From positions 1 to 6,568 of the forward strand of contig JAAWSH010000097.1 in the NCBI GenBank assembly GCA_022801475.1: 6,568 nt of DNA, written 5' to 3'. The position numbers and the translations under genes were made by a program. Below, one piece after another: positions 1 through 5,496 of this stretch. Under the pieces are notes generated by a model that worked only from the letters and a program-made list of their open reading frames with translations, made no database searches and was not told where the DNA came from. Each line of letters opens with the position of its first letter. Position 1 is the stretch's first letter. The stretch comes from Acutalibacter sp. Lineage in GTDB: Bacteria > Bacillota > Clostridia > Oscillospirales > Acutalibacteraceae.

Positions 1-621
1 GCCAAGCACTATCTGTGCAGCGTGGCCTATGTGAAGGAGCTCTCCTACTATAAGAACATCACCGCGGCTATTAAAGTGCTGCGGCAGATTGTGGCCTATG
101 CCAAAGAGCGGGGCATGCAGACCGCCATTGTCAACTGCTTGATGGGGGACAACTACATCCGCACCCCCGAGCAGTGGAAGTTGGTGCTGGACGAGGTACC
201 CGGGCTGGGAATTAAGTACGACCCCTCCCACAGTTTTGTCCACGGGGGCCAAAAGGGCCTGTACCTGGAAGAGGGCCTGGAGTGGGGCGCACACTTTACC
301 TACTGCCACATTAAGGGCGTCATTCAGCGGGGAGACTCGGACGAGGTCCAGATGTGGAAAACCATGGGCTTTTTAAAGCCCCATCCGGAACTGAAGGACG
401 AGCTGCTGCCAAAGATTTTTGGTGGGAACAATCACTACGATAACCCTCCGGCCGGCATTGATGTAATAAACTGGCGGGCGTTCTTTGCCATTCTCTATAA
501 GTACGGCTACGACGGATACCTGGCCATAGAGCCCCACTCTGCCACCTGGCAGGGAGAAAAGGGGGATAAAGGTGTAAGGTATACCATCAAATATATTCGG
601 GATCTGATGATTCTGGACTAA
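1..621 (+). CDS. Sugar phosphate isomerase/epimerase, TIM-barrel (3' part)
   Basis: The reading frame is open from the first base, so the gene starts upstream; 206 C-terminal residues are visible. It belongs to the xylose-isomerase-like TIM barrel (AP_endonuc_2) superfamily, cytoplasmic metal-dependent enzymes that isomerise or epimerise sugars or related polyols. Counting from base 1, the signature GIKYDPSH places Asp74 and His77, CHIKG places His103, and the C-terminal YLAIEPHS places Glu177; in this superfamily these are metal ligands. The Glu usually seen on the central strand is not obvious (AIVNC instead of an I-E-N type motif), so the substrate may differ from that of characterised members. 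The last stretch (INWRAFFAILYKYGYDGYLAIEPH) is typical of the group. A terminator follows 16 bp after the stop, so this is the last gene of its transcript. The substrate cannot be told from the fragment. The family assignment is firm. Confidence 0.88.
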   Translation, partial: AKHYLCSVAYVKELSYYKNITAAIKVLRQIVAYAKERGMQTAIVNCLMGDNYIRTPEQWKLVLDEVPGLGIKYDPSHSFVHGGQKGLYLEEGLEWGAHFTYCHIKGVIQRGDSDEVQMWKTMGFLKPHPELKDELLPKIFGGNNHYDNPPAGIDVINWRAFFAILYKYGYDGYLAIEPHSATWQGEKGDKGVRYTIKYIRDLMILD

Positions 622-637
622 AAAATAAGAAAGCGAG

Positions 638-673
638 AGGCCTCCGGCATATAAGCCGGAGGCCTTGTTATTT
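638..673 (+). terminator. Rho-independent terminator after the isomerase gene
   Basis: An 11-bp perfect GC-rich stem (638-648 with 655-665, arms AGGCCTCCGGC and GCCGGAGGCCT) with a 6-nt loop is followed by TTGTTATTT. It starts 16 bp after the stop codon and closes the upstream transcript. The A-rich sequence before the stem means it could also work in reverse. Confidence 0.88.
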
Positions 674-735
674 AAAAAATTTTCATTGCCGCGTATTTTT
701 TGAGGACAAAGGGGCAAAGCTAAGGGAAGAAAAAA

Positions 736-777
736 TTTGGGCCGCAAAAAATATTCTGCCCAAAGCGGAAAGAAGGA
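736..777 (+). promoter_or_regulatory. Inverted repeat plus RBS ahead of the lipoprotein gene
   Basis: TTTGGGC (736-742) and GCCCAAA (758-764) form a perfect 7-bp inverted repeat around a 15-nt A/T-rich loop. It ends just before a strong Shine-Dalgarno (AAGGAG, 772-777), 8 nt from the ATG at 786. CCGC (742-745) could instead pair with GCGG (765-768), so two competing foldings exist. It could be an operator or a 5'-UTR structure controlling translation. I found no convincing -35/-10 pair in 674-735. The repeat is seen; the role is inferred. Confidence 0.4.
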
Positions 778-785
778 GAATATTC

Positions 786-1109
786 ATGCTAAAGAAGCGT
801 TTAATTTTGTTTGCCCTGTGCGCGGGGCTGGCAGTTCTGTTTACAGGCTGTGGAAACGGGAGAGTAGAAAGCACGGTTTCTGACGTGATCTCTAAGGCGG
901 GCGAAGAGCTGGGCGATGCTGTTAGCCGGGTGGAGTCTGCGGTGGACTCCATGTTTGAGGACGACTCCCGGACCGAGGACAGCCGTTTAGACAGCGGCCT
1001 GGAAAGCGGCGGGAACCTGGACTCTGACCTGGCCGACGACGGCATTGTAGACGATGAGGGGTCGGACCCTTCGCTGCCAGAGAGCAGTGAGGACGACAAC
1101 GGAATTTAG
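786..1109 (+). CDS. Small acidic lipoprotein of unknown function
   Basis: The 107-aa product has a typical lipoprotein signal peptide: basic KKR at 3-5, hydrophobic 6-19, lipobox LFTGC with the lipidated Cys22. After cleavage it should be anchored to the outer face of the membrane. The 86-residue mature part is strikingly acidic (26 Asp/Glu against 5 Lys/Arg). Residues about 26-55 could form an amphipathic helix (VSDVISKAGEELGDAV...), and the rest is a low-complexity Asp/Ser/Gly/Glu tail without predicted fold. I recognise no family. The ATG start is supported by the AAGGAG 8 nt upstream. The gene is monocistronic, with a terminator on either side. A long reverse-strand reading frame over it is a by-product of the repetitive Ser/Asp codons. 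Lipoprotein nature is confident; function unknown. Confidence 0.82.
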   Translation: MLKKRLILFALCAGLAVLFTGCGNGRVESTVSDVISKAGEELGDAVSRVESAVDSMFEDDSRTEDSRLDSGLESGGNLDSDLADDGIVDDEGSDPSLPESSEDDNGI

Positions 1110-1140
1110 CCCAGCACTCGATAAGAAAAAAGGCCAAAGC

Positions 1141-1172
1141 AAAACCGCTCCCAGGGAATGGGGGCGGTTTTT
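1141..1172 (+). terminator. Terminator after the lipoprotein gene
   Basis: The arms 1141-1152 (AAAACCGCTCCC) and 1160-1171 (GGGGGCGGTTTT) form a 12-bp stem with one G-U pair and a 7-nt loop. The stem ends in a T-run. It lies 31 bp after the lipoprotein stop codon. Confidence 0.87.
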
Positions 1173-1228
1173 GGTATGCATTTTTGTTTGGAGGATAGGG
1201 CCCCGAAGTTTCAGGCTGGTGAAATCAT

Positions 1229-1387
1229 GGCTTGTTTGAAAAATCGGAAACGCCGTCTTTTTGCTTATAAGCGACCCTTTTCCATGTCAAAAATCCTCGT
1301 CAATCGCCAGATTGACTTGCGGTTTTTTCCTTGAAATGGACCTCTTCTGGGCAAAAATCCACCATTTCCCCTATTTTCAAACAAGCC
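1229..1387. repeat. MITE/REP-like palindromic element with 14-bp terminal inverted repeats
   Basis: A perfect 14-bp inverted repeat, GGCTTGTTTGAAAA (1229-1242) and TTTTCAAACAAGCC (1374-1387), bounds about 160 bp with no coding potential on either strand. Inside are a 10-bp palindrome GCTTATAAGC (1263-1272) and a long imperfect hairpin centred at about 1307. A copy of the right end, TTTTGAAACAAGCCCTA, with one mismatch over 17 nt, recurs at 5387-5403, so this is likely a dispersed family. Most of the 1173-1433 gap is this element; I see no gene there. Confidence 0.6.
1281..1340. terminator. Probable bidirectional terminator in the palindromic element
   Basis: The core stem is GTCAATC (1299-1305), loop GCCA, GATTGAC (1310-1316). 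CC/GG pairs (1295-1296 with 1321-1322) lie outside it, then A-rich sequence on the left and TTTTTT (1323-1328) on the right, so each strand ends in a U-run. A further outer stem pairs TCCAT-TCAA (1281-1290) with TTGA-ATGGA (1331-1340). It lies between the lipoprotein gene (+) and the symporter operon (-), where a two-way terminator would be expected. Confidence 0.55.
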
Positions 1388-1428
1388 CTAGAATGTGTGG
1401 AAGAAAGCGAGCGTAAAGGTTTTTTTGA

Positions 1429-1468
1429 GGGGGTTAAGGGATTTTTTTAAAAACATCTCTTAACCCCC
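1429..1468. other. Strong hairpin spanning the symporter stop codon
   Basis: GGGGGTTAAG (1429-1438) pairs perfectly with CTTAACCCCC (1459-1468), and three more pairs with one G-U extend inwards to 1441/1456. The loop is T7A5-rich. The stem contains the last codons and the TAA stop (1434-1436) of the minus-strand symporter gene. On the minus strand it is followed by CTCAAAAAAA, not a U-run, so it is not a canonical terminator. It may instead protect the mRNA 3' end. Confidence 0.5.
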
Positions 1469-2735
1469 CGGAAGCGTCTCCCCTCAACGAGAAGTAGAAC
1501 AGTGCCGCCAGGTTTGGCAGAGCCATGAGGCCGTTAAAAGCGTCGCCTAGCTGAAACACCGCTCCCAGGGGCAGCAGGCAGCCCAGAGCCGCCGCCAAAG
1601 CCGCCGCCGGGGCGTAGGTCTGGCGCAGCCGGCCCTTTACCAAATAAAAGAGTCCCTCCCGGCCATAACAACACCAAGCGGTGACTGTGGCCAGGGCGAA
1701 CAGCGCCGTGCAGGCGGACACCGCCCAGCCGCCCCATTTCCCCAGGGCTGCCTGGTAGGCGGCAAAGGTGATCTCGGCTCCCTGGCGGTCTGCCGTACCC
1801 GCGCACAGAATACACAGGCCTGTTACAGTGCACATAACAATGGTATCCGCGAACACCTGGAAAATGCCCATGCACCCAGCTTCGCCAGGGCTGTGGCCCC
1901 GCAGGTCCTGGTAGGCAAAAGCTGAGCTGCCCAGCCCGGCCTCGTTGGTAAACACGCCCCGGGACACCCCGGCCTTCATGGCCAATAACATTCCCGCGGC
2001 TCCGCCCGCGCCTGCCTTCCATTGAAAGGCTCCGGAAAAAATGGCCTCTAAGGCTTTGGGCAGATTACTCCTGAATACCCATAAAACCCCCAGCGAGGCG
2101 GCAAAAAACAGCAGGGTCATGGCAGGCACCAGCTTTTCGGTGACCTTCATGGCCCGGGAAAGCCCCCCTTTGGCTACAAAAAACACCAACCCGCCTACCG
2201 CGGCGGCAGTGGCCAGGGGTGGCACGCCTAGCTCCTGGCAAGCGGCGGAGAGAGCGTTGGTCTGCACCATATTCCCCATGCCAAGGGAGGATAGACAGCA
2301 CCCCACCGCGTAGATAGCGGCCAGGGGCCGGCCCACTTTTTCTATGTAGGATAAGGGCCCGGGTCCGCTGGTTACTTTCCGGTGTTTGGCGGCCAGATAG
2401 TTTTCGGCGTAAATGGTCATCATGCCCAGCAGGGCTGAAATCCACATCCAAAACAGCGCGCCGGGTCCGCCCACGCTGATGGCGGCCGCCACCCCCACGA
2501 TGTTTCCCGTGCCGATGGAACCGGCCAGGGCCGTAGAAATAGCCTGAAAGCGGGTGGAGCCCTCCTGGGTCTGCTGGGCAGTACCGCCCACTGAGGCCCG
2601 CATCCACCGGGCAGCACAGCGAAGCTGAAAGAAACCGCTGATCAAGGAAAAGTGCAGTCCCGCTGCCACAATAAGGCTGAGAACAGGCCAGCCCCATAGG
2701 ATCCGGCTGAAAATTTCCAGTAGATCAATCCTCAT
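1434..2735 (-). CDS. Sodium:alanine/glycine symporter (AGCS family)
   Basis: A 433-aa polytopic membrane protein of the AGCS family, which imports alanine or glycine with Na+. Family hallmarks are GSIGTGNIVGVA at 72-83, YAEN at 109-112, GNMVQTNA at 154-161 and GVSRGVFTNEAGLGSS at 256-271, within about ten hydrophobic segments. The length is slightly below the usual 440-490. I start at the ATG at 2735 (MRIDLLEIFSRILWG), which has a GGGGG box just upstream and overlaps the preceding gene by 11 nt. An ATG at 2795 would add a basic 20-residue extension unlike the family and a 71-nt overlap. The tight overlap with the amidase-like gene indicates translational coupling and one operon. Substrate preference (L-Ala, D-Ala or Gly) cannot be read from the sequence. 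The family call is very secure. Confidence 0.95.
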   Translation of the reverse strand: MRIDLLEIFSRILWGWPVLSLIVAAGLHFSLISGFFQLRCAARWMRASVGGTAQQTQEGSTRFQAISTALAGSIGTGNIVGVAAAISVGGPGALFWMWISALLGMMTIYAENYLAAKHRKVTSGPGPLSYIEKVGRPLAAIYAVGCCLSSLGMGNMVQTNALSAACQELGVPPLATAAAVGGLVFFVAKGGLSRAMKVTEKLVPAMTLLFFAASLGVLWVFRSNLPKALEAIFSGAFQWKAGAGGAAGMLLAMKAGVSRGVFTNEAGLGSSAFAYQDLRGHSPGEAGCMGIFQVFADTIVMCTVTGLCILCAGTADRQGAEITFAAYQAALGKWGGWAVSACTALFALATVTAWCCYGREGLFYLVKGRLRQTYAPAAALAAALGCLLPLGAVFQLGDAFNGLMALPNLAALFYFSLRGDASGGLRDVFKKIP

Positions 2736-3237
2736 CGCCGGCCCCCAGAAAATCCGCCGCCGCTTTGGAAAGACTTTCCGCAATCTTCCCCACATTGTTT
2801 ACCAGCCAAGCCTCGTCCTGGGGATTGTCGTGGTAGCCAAGCTTGATCATAACCGTGGGCACCCGGGCGGTGCTAAGTTCTGTGGGAACCGGGGTGGGGG
2901 CGGCATCTACCAGCTCTGGCTGGGGATAGGCCTCTTTTATATGCTGGGTAAAGATCTGTGCCGCCCGGCGGCTGGCAGGGCTGTACTCGTAAAAATACAC
3001 ATGGGCTCCTTTAACCGTGCCCTCCACCTCTGCTGGGGCAGCGTGGCTGCGAAGGATGACCCGCAGGCCGCAGTCCGTGGGTTGGGGAGCATCCTGGGGC
3101 GCTAAGGACAGCTCTACCCCAAGAGCGGAGAGGAATGGTCCGGCCGCCTTGGCAATCTGACTCATCCAATAGTCCTCGCCGCCGCCGTTCGGGTACTGGT
3201 CCTGGCGGCTGGAGGGTACGATGCAGACTTTCGGCAT
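2725..3237 (-). CDS. Degenerate N-acetylmuramoyl-L-alanine amidase-like protein (Amidase_3 type)
   Basis: The 170-aa protein resembles Amidase_3 zinc amidases, which cut the MurNAc-L-Ala bond of peptidoglycan. The fold landmarks are there: the N-terminal strand KVCIVPSS, GGGEDYW with Glu21 at the usual second zinc ligand, ILRSHAAP with His65 as a zinc ligand, and VPTVMIKLGYHDN (126-138) at the last catalytic motif. Two things are missing: the DPGHGG-type first histidine is replaced by SSRQDQ, and the catalytic Glu of the vLvElGf motif is Lys132 (codon AAG, one change from GAG). The first loss is, from memory, shared by a clostridial amidase-like subfamily; the Lys looks particular to this copy. 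There is no signal peptide. The start at 3237 follows AAAGGAGG at ideal spacing; an ATG 8 codons upstream lies before that box. It sits between the deacetylase (72 nt) and the symporter (overlap). Catalytic activity is doubtful. Confidence 0.78.
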   Translation of the reverse strand: MPKVCIVPSSRQDQYPNGGGEDYWMSQIAKAAGPFLSALGVELSLAPQDAPQPTDCGLRVILRSHAAPAEVEGTVKGAHVYFYEYSPASRRAAQIFTQHIKEAYPQPELVDAAPTPVPTELSTARVPTVMIKLGYHDNPQDEAWLVNNVGKIAESLSKAAADFLGAGDED

Positions 3238-3244
3238 GGTTTCG

Positions 3245-3251
3245 CCTCCTT
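3245..3251 (-). promoter_or_regulatory. Ribosome binding site fixing the amidase-like start
   Basis: The minus strand reads AAGGAGG, 7 nt before the ATG at 3237. The longer frame, beginning at 3261, would place this box inside the coding region, so 3237 is the start. Confidence 0.85.
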
Positions 3252-3309
3252 TTTGCTGCACATATTGATTGGTTTTCCGGAGACTCTGGTTGTGGCGTAG
3301 AGGGACAAT

Positions 3310-4188
3310 CTATCTCCCGGCCTGGAGTTTTTGGAAGAAGGTTTCAGAGCTGATTCCAGAAACCCGCAGGTAGCGGCCCAGGCCATAGAGGGACTCTGGG
3401 TCCCGGGTAATTTGATTCAGCTTTTCCCGGCAGGTCAGGGTGGCAGAAAAGCCTAGCTCCCGGACAATCTCCGGGGTGGAGGCGCTTGTGGCCCCAAAGG
3501 GATATACAAAGGTAGAGGGTGCTTTTCCCAGGTGCTCTTTAAACAGCGACTGGGCCTTTTCCAGGTCTGCCGACAGCATGGACCGGTAGGCTGTTTCACT
3601 TTCTCCCGGCAGCTTTTGAACCCCCAGCCGTCCGCCGCTGCTTTTATGCAGGTTATAGCTGTGGTTTTGCACCTCCACCAGGCCAGAGTCCACCATTTCT
3701 GTCAGGTGGTCCCAGGTGACATGGGTATAATAGGCATTGGTTTCTCCAGTGGCGGAAAAGTCTTCTGTACATTTGCAGATGGGGGAGATTACAAATTTGC
3801 ACTGCTGACGCTGGGCGATTTCAAAGGCATAGAAATAATTATTATAATATCCGTCGTCAAAAGTGATCAATATGGGCTTTTCCGGAAGCGCGCCGCCCTG
3901 GGTATAGTCAATAAGGTCCTGCATCAGGATGGTGGTGTAGCCCTGCTGCTTTAAGTAGAGCAGGTCGCTTTCAAACTCTGCTGGGGAGATCACATATTTT
4001 CCGTGGCGGGCCGGGTCTTTTAGCACAGAGTGGTACATAATCACCGGCAGTTCTACTGGCTGCTGCGCCTGGGCCGCTCCGGCGGAGATCACCGCCGCCC
4101 CCAGCAGTACCGCAAATAACCCCAAGCCCAGGACCCGCAGGTTTATTTTGAACAGGGCAAAAAGCCCGCTTCGCTTGTTTTTTGTCAT
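3310..4188 (-). CDS. Exported polysaccharide deacetylase (CE4/NodB domain)
   Basis: The 292-aa protein removes N- or O-acetyl groups from a polysaccharide, probably peptidoglycan or another wall glycan, outside the membrane. Residues 17-39 are hydrophobic after a basic start, followed by AQAQQ, so it is either secreted or anchored by that segment. NodB-domain motifs are PVIMYHS (48-54), TFDDG (109-113) with the catalytic and metal Asp111/Asp112, NHSYNLH (175-181) with His176 and His181, and FVYPFG (227-232). The second motif has HxxxxH spacing instead of the classical HxxxH-Pro, a variant I associate with clostridial PdaA-like proteins. GR at 186-187 fits that group. The start at 4188 is set by AGGAGG 7 nt upstream; an ATG at 4215 has no such box. 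It is the first gene of the leftward operon with the amidase-like protein and the symporter. Deacetylase family is certain; substrate inferred. Confidence 0.92.
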   Translation of the reverse strand: MTKNKRSGLFALFKINLRVLGLGLFAVLLGAAVISAGAAQAQQPVELPVIMYHSVLKDPARHGKYVISPAEFESDLLYLKQQGYTTILMQDLIDYTQGGALPEKPILITFDDGYYNNYFYAFEIAQRQQCKFVISPICKCTEDFSATGETNAYYTHVTWDHLTEMVDSGLVEVQNHSYNLHKSSGGRLGVQKLPGESETAYRSMLSADLEKAQSLFKEHLGKAPSTFVYPFGATSASTPEIVRELGFSATLTCREKLNQITRDPESLYGLGRYLRVSGISSETFFQKLQAGR

Positions 4189-4195
4189 GCCGCTG

Positions 4196-4201
4196 CCTCC
4201 T
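4196..4201 (-). promoter_or_regulatory. Ribosome binding site fixing the deacetylase start
   Basis: The minus strand reads AGGAGG, 7 nt before the ATG at 4188. It would lie within the coding region if translation began at 4215, so the shorter frame is preferred. Confidence 0.8.
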
Positions 4202-4229
4202 GCTGTTTGCCGCATTAGTAAAGTATAGT

Positions 4230-4263
4230 CCTGGCAAGTGGAAATTATTCCTCATTTGCCAGG
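4230..4263. promoter_or_regulatory. Interrupted palindrome upstream of the deacetylase operon
   Basis: CCTGGCAA (4230-4237) and TTGCCAGG (4256-4263) are perfect inverted repeats. Within them GGAA (4240-4243) and TTCC (4248-4251) pair around ATTA. The palindrome lies 42-75 bp upstream of the deacetylase ATG. A minus-strand TATACT (4222-4227) right beside it could be the -10 box, without a good -35. This position fits an operator covering the operon promoter. The palindrome is seen; the operator role is inferred. Confidence 0.45.
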
Positions 4264-4276
4264 AAAGGGGGATGTT

Positions 4277-4336
4277 ATGAGAGGGCCGCCGTTTGGCATG
4301 ATGGCTAGAAATACCGTTGAGAAAGAGAGTATTTAA
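4277..4336 (+). other. 19-codon mini-ORF before sdpR
   Basis: ATG at 4277 to TAA at 4334-4336, preceded at 6-nt spacing by the purine-rich AGGAAAGGGG (4261-4270). The peptide is MRGPPFGMMARNTVEKESI. The Met/Gly/Pro start followed by VEK is reminiscent of the N-terminus of Firmicutes ABC exporter half-subunits, so it could be a gene remnant. It could equally be a chance frame. The stop codon lies inside the first copy of the promoter-flanking repeat. Expression is unknown. Confidence 0.25.
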
Positions 4337-4406
4337 AAATATTTTGAAATACTATTGACAGCTTTTCACGCTTGTGATAAACTGTATTTAAGGAAATTTT
4401 GAAATA
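4329..4406 (+). promoter_or_regulatory. Paired 23-bp direct repeats flanking the sdpRI promoter (candidate operator)
   Basis: 4329-4351 and 4384-4406 match at 20 of 23 positions; both read GTATTTAA, then five A/T/G bases, then TTTTGAAATA. Each carries a small ATTT-TG-AAAT dyad. They sit on either side of the -35/-10 core with a 55-bp period, close to five helical turns. This suits cooperative binding by the adjacent ArsR-type repressor acting on its own promoter. The repeats are seen; the protein bound is inferred. Confidence 0.6.
4355..4383 (+). promoter_or_regulatory. Sigma-A-type promoter for sdpRI
   Basis: TTGACA (4355-4360) is a perfect -35, followed after exactly 17 bp by TAAACT (4378-4383), 4 of 6 to the -10 consensus. 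Transcription would begin near 4390, inside the second flanking repeat, about 40 nt before the repressor gene. Confidence 0.75.
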
Positions 4407-4429
4407 GAAACGGGGTGGGGTTTTTGCCG

Positions 4430-4711
4430 GTGGGAGCAATCTTGTCCGCGCTGGCGGATGAGAACAGAAGAAGCATCTTACTAACGCTTAAGAAGGGGAA
4501 GATCAGTTCTGGCCAGCTGGCCCAGGCCCTGGGCATGACGCCCCAGGCACTGTCTTATCATTTGGCCAAGCTGAAAAAGGCGGACTTGATCTACGAGACC
4601 CGCCAGAGAAACTTCATTTTCTATGAGGTGAACTTTTCCGTTTTGGACGAAGCTATTCTTTGGATGGACCAACTGCGTGATTGTGAGGAAAATTCTTATG
4701 AAAAAGCATAG
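4430..4711 (+). CDS. SdpR-like ArsR-family transcriptional repressor
   Basis: The 93-aa winged-helix protein should repress its own operon. LSALADENRRSILLTL (5-20) is the typical N-terminal ArsR helix, residues about 26-53 form the helix-turn-helix with recognition helix TPQALSYHLAKLKKA, and 54-67 (IYETRQRNFIFYEV) is the beta wing. No ELCVCDL-type cysteine motif is present, so it is not a classical metal sensor. Together with the downstream gene it matches the SdpR subgroup, in which membrane-bound SdpI sequesters the repressor when toxin is present (known from Bacillus subtilis). I prefer the GTG at 4430, which has GGTGGGG upstream and gives the usual N-terminus. A GTG at 4415 or TTG at 4424 in the same frame are alternatives. 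The 3' end overlaps the next gene by 14 nt. Family assignment is strong; the inducing signal is unknown. Confidence 0.88.
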   Translation: MGAILSALADENRRSILLTLKKGKISSGQLAQALGMTPQALSYHLAKLKKADLIYETRQRNFIFYEVNFSVLDEAILWMDQLRDCEENSYEKA

Positions 4712-5363
4712 AATCATTCTGCTGGTGACCATGTTTCTGCCCCTGGCGGCTGTGTTGATTGCCTTGCCCTTTCTGCCAGAGGAGATTCCAGCCCACTATG
4801 GCTTTACCGGACAAGTGGACCGCTGGGGCAGCAAGTATGAAACCCTAGTTTTTCCTGCGTTCAGCGTGCTGTTTGGACTCCTTATGCTAGGTATGGCAAA
4901 GTATGCCGGCAAACAAGAGGAAAACGGGCGGAATAACGAAAGGATCTGCTTGATTACAGGGATTTGCTGTAACATTCTTTTTGTGGCAATGACCGGGTTC
5001 TTTCTCTATACCGACTTCCAGAAGGTGGAAAACCTAAACCAGGCTGCGGTGGAGATCAACCAAATTATTTTCGGCCTTCTGGGTGTGGGGATGGTGGTCA
5101 TTGGCAATCTTCTGCCCAAGACAAAGCGCAACTCCATGCTGGGGCTGCGCACTTCGTGGAGCATGAAAAATGATGTGACCTGGCAAAAGAGCCAATGGTT
5201 TGCGGGCGTTTCTTGTATGATTGCCGGCGGGGCCACGGTGGTATTCTGCCTGCTGGTAAAGGGGCTGTCCTGCCTGCTTTGGTGGCTGGGGATTAGTACA
5301 GTGGTAATGATTGTGGACGTTGTTTATACTTACCGGGTTTATAAAAGATTTGGCGGGGAGTAG
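4698..5363 (+). CDS. SdpI-like membrane protein (DUF1648 plus SdpI domains)
   Basis: The 221-aa integral membrane protein has six predicted segments at about 5-26, 48-69, 82-104, 121-139, 166-188 and 190-212. The loop after the first, PEEIPAHYGFTGQVDRWGSK (27-46), is the DUF1648 signature. GNLLPKTKRNSMLGLRTSW (136-154), continuing to about residue 166, is the SdpI signature. In Bacillus subtilis SdpI gives immunity to the SdpC killing factor and binds SdpR at the membrane; here only the pairing with an SdpR-like regulator supports such a role. The ATG at 4698 has TGAGGAA 7 nt upstream and overlaps the regulator gene by 14 nt, implying coupling. An in-frame start at 4677 is less likely because it would lie before that box. 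No toxin gene of the SdpC type is in the window, so it may be immunity to another strain's toxin. Confidence 0.9.
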   Translation: MKKHRIILLVTMFLPLAAVLIALPFLPEEIPAHYGFTGQVDRWGSKYETLVFPAFSVLFGLLMLGMAKYAGKQEENGRNNERICLITGICCNILFVAMTGFFLYTDFQKVENLNQAAVEINQIIFGLLGVGMVVIGNLLPKTKRNSMLGLRTSWSMKNDVTWQKSQWFAGVSCMIAGGATVVFCLLVKGLSCLLWWLGISTVVMIVDVVYTYRVYKRFGGE

Positions 5364-5386
5364 GGGGAAACCCGCAGTTCATTCTG

Positions 5387-5403
5387 TTTTGAAACAAGCC
5401 CTA
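5387..5403 (+). repeat. Solo end-copy of the palindromic repeat family
   Basis: TTTTGAAACAAGCCCTA matches the right end of the element at 1374-1390 with one mismatch over 17 nt, in the same orientation. No partner inverted repeat is present nearby. It may be a remnant left by excision or deletion, or an end reused as a terminator. Confidence 0.5.
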
Positions 5404-5418
5404 AAAAGGGTTTTTAGG
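5396..5418 (+). terminator. Weak terminator after the SdpI-like gene
   Basis: AAGCCCT (5396-5402) can pair with AGGGTTT (5407-5413), one G-U pair, around AAAA and ahead of further T residues. An alternative fold pairs CCTAAAAA (5400-5407) with TTTTTAGG (5411-5418) over a 3-nt loop. It lies 33 bp past the stop. Both folds overlap the solo repeat copy. Strength is uncertain. Confidence 0.5.
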
Positions 5419-5496
5419 ACAAAGAGCATGGAGAGGGCCAGGACTATTCTGAAATAAATAATTTATCGTTCCCCCAGGCCCCGAAAAAACGCCGCC

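Noticed and set aside
373..747. 124-aa reverse-strand frame
   Set aside because: It is antisense to the isomerase 3' end and reads through its terminator stem; no family resemblance.
683..1099. 138-aa reverse-strand frame
   Set aside because: It is antisense to the lipoprotein gene, is a Ser-rich mirror of its Asp/Ser codons, has no RBS and crosses the lipoprotein's own signals.
1421..1468. Canonical terminator for the symporter
   Set aside because: The hairpin is strong but the minus strand continues with A-residues, so I list it as a hairpin and place termination in the nearby palindromic element.
2065..2697. 210-aa reverse-strand frame inside the symporter
   Set aside because: It is a shifted frame of the AGCS gene, whose motifs are in the other frame; long only because of high GC.
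2735..2795. N-terminal extension of the symporter (start at 2795)
   Set aside because: The extra 20 residues are basic and unlike AGCS proteins, and would overlap the amidase-like gene by 71 nt; 2735 has a better RBS.
3532..3954. 140-aa forward frame
   Set aside because: It is antisense to the deacetylase and has no domain or RBS; the deacetylase frame has all catalytic motifs.
4329..4406. CRISPR-like repeat
   Set aside because: Only two copies, A/T-rich, and they flank a promoter; no array or cas gene.
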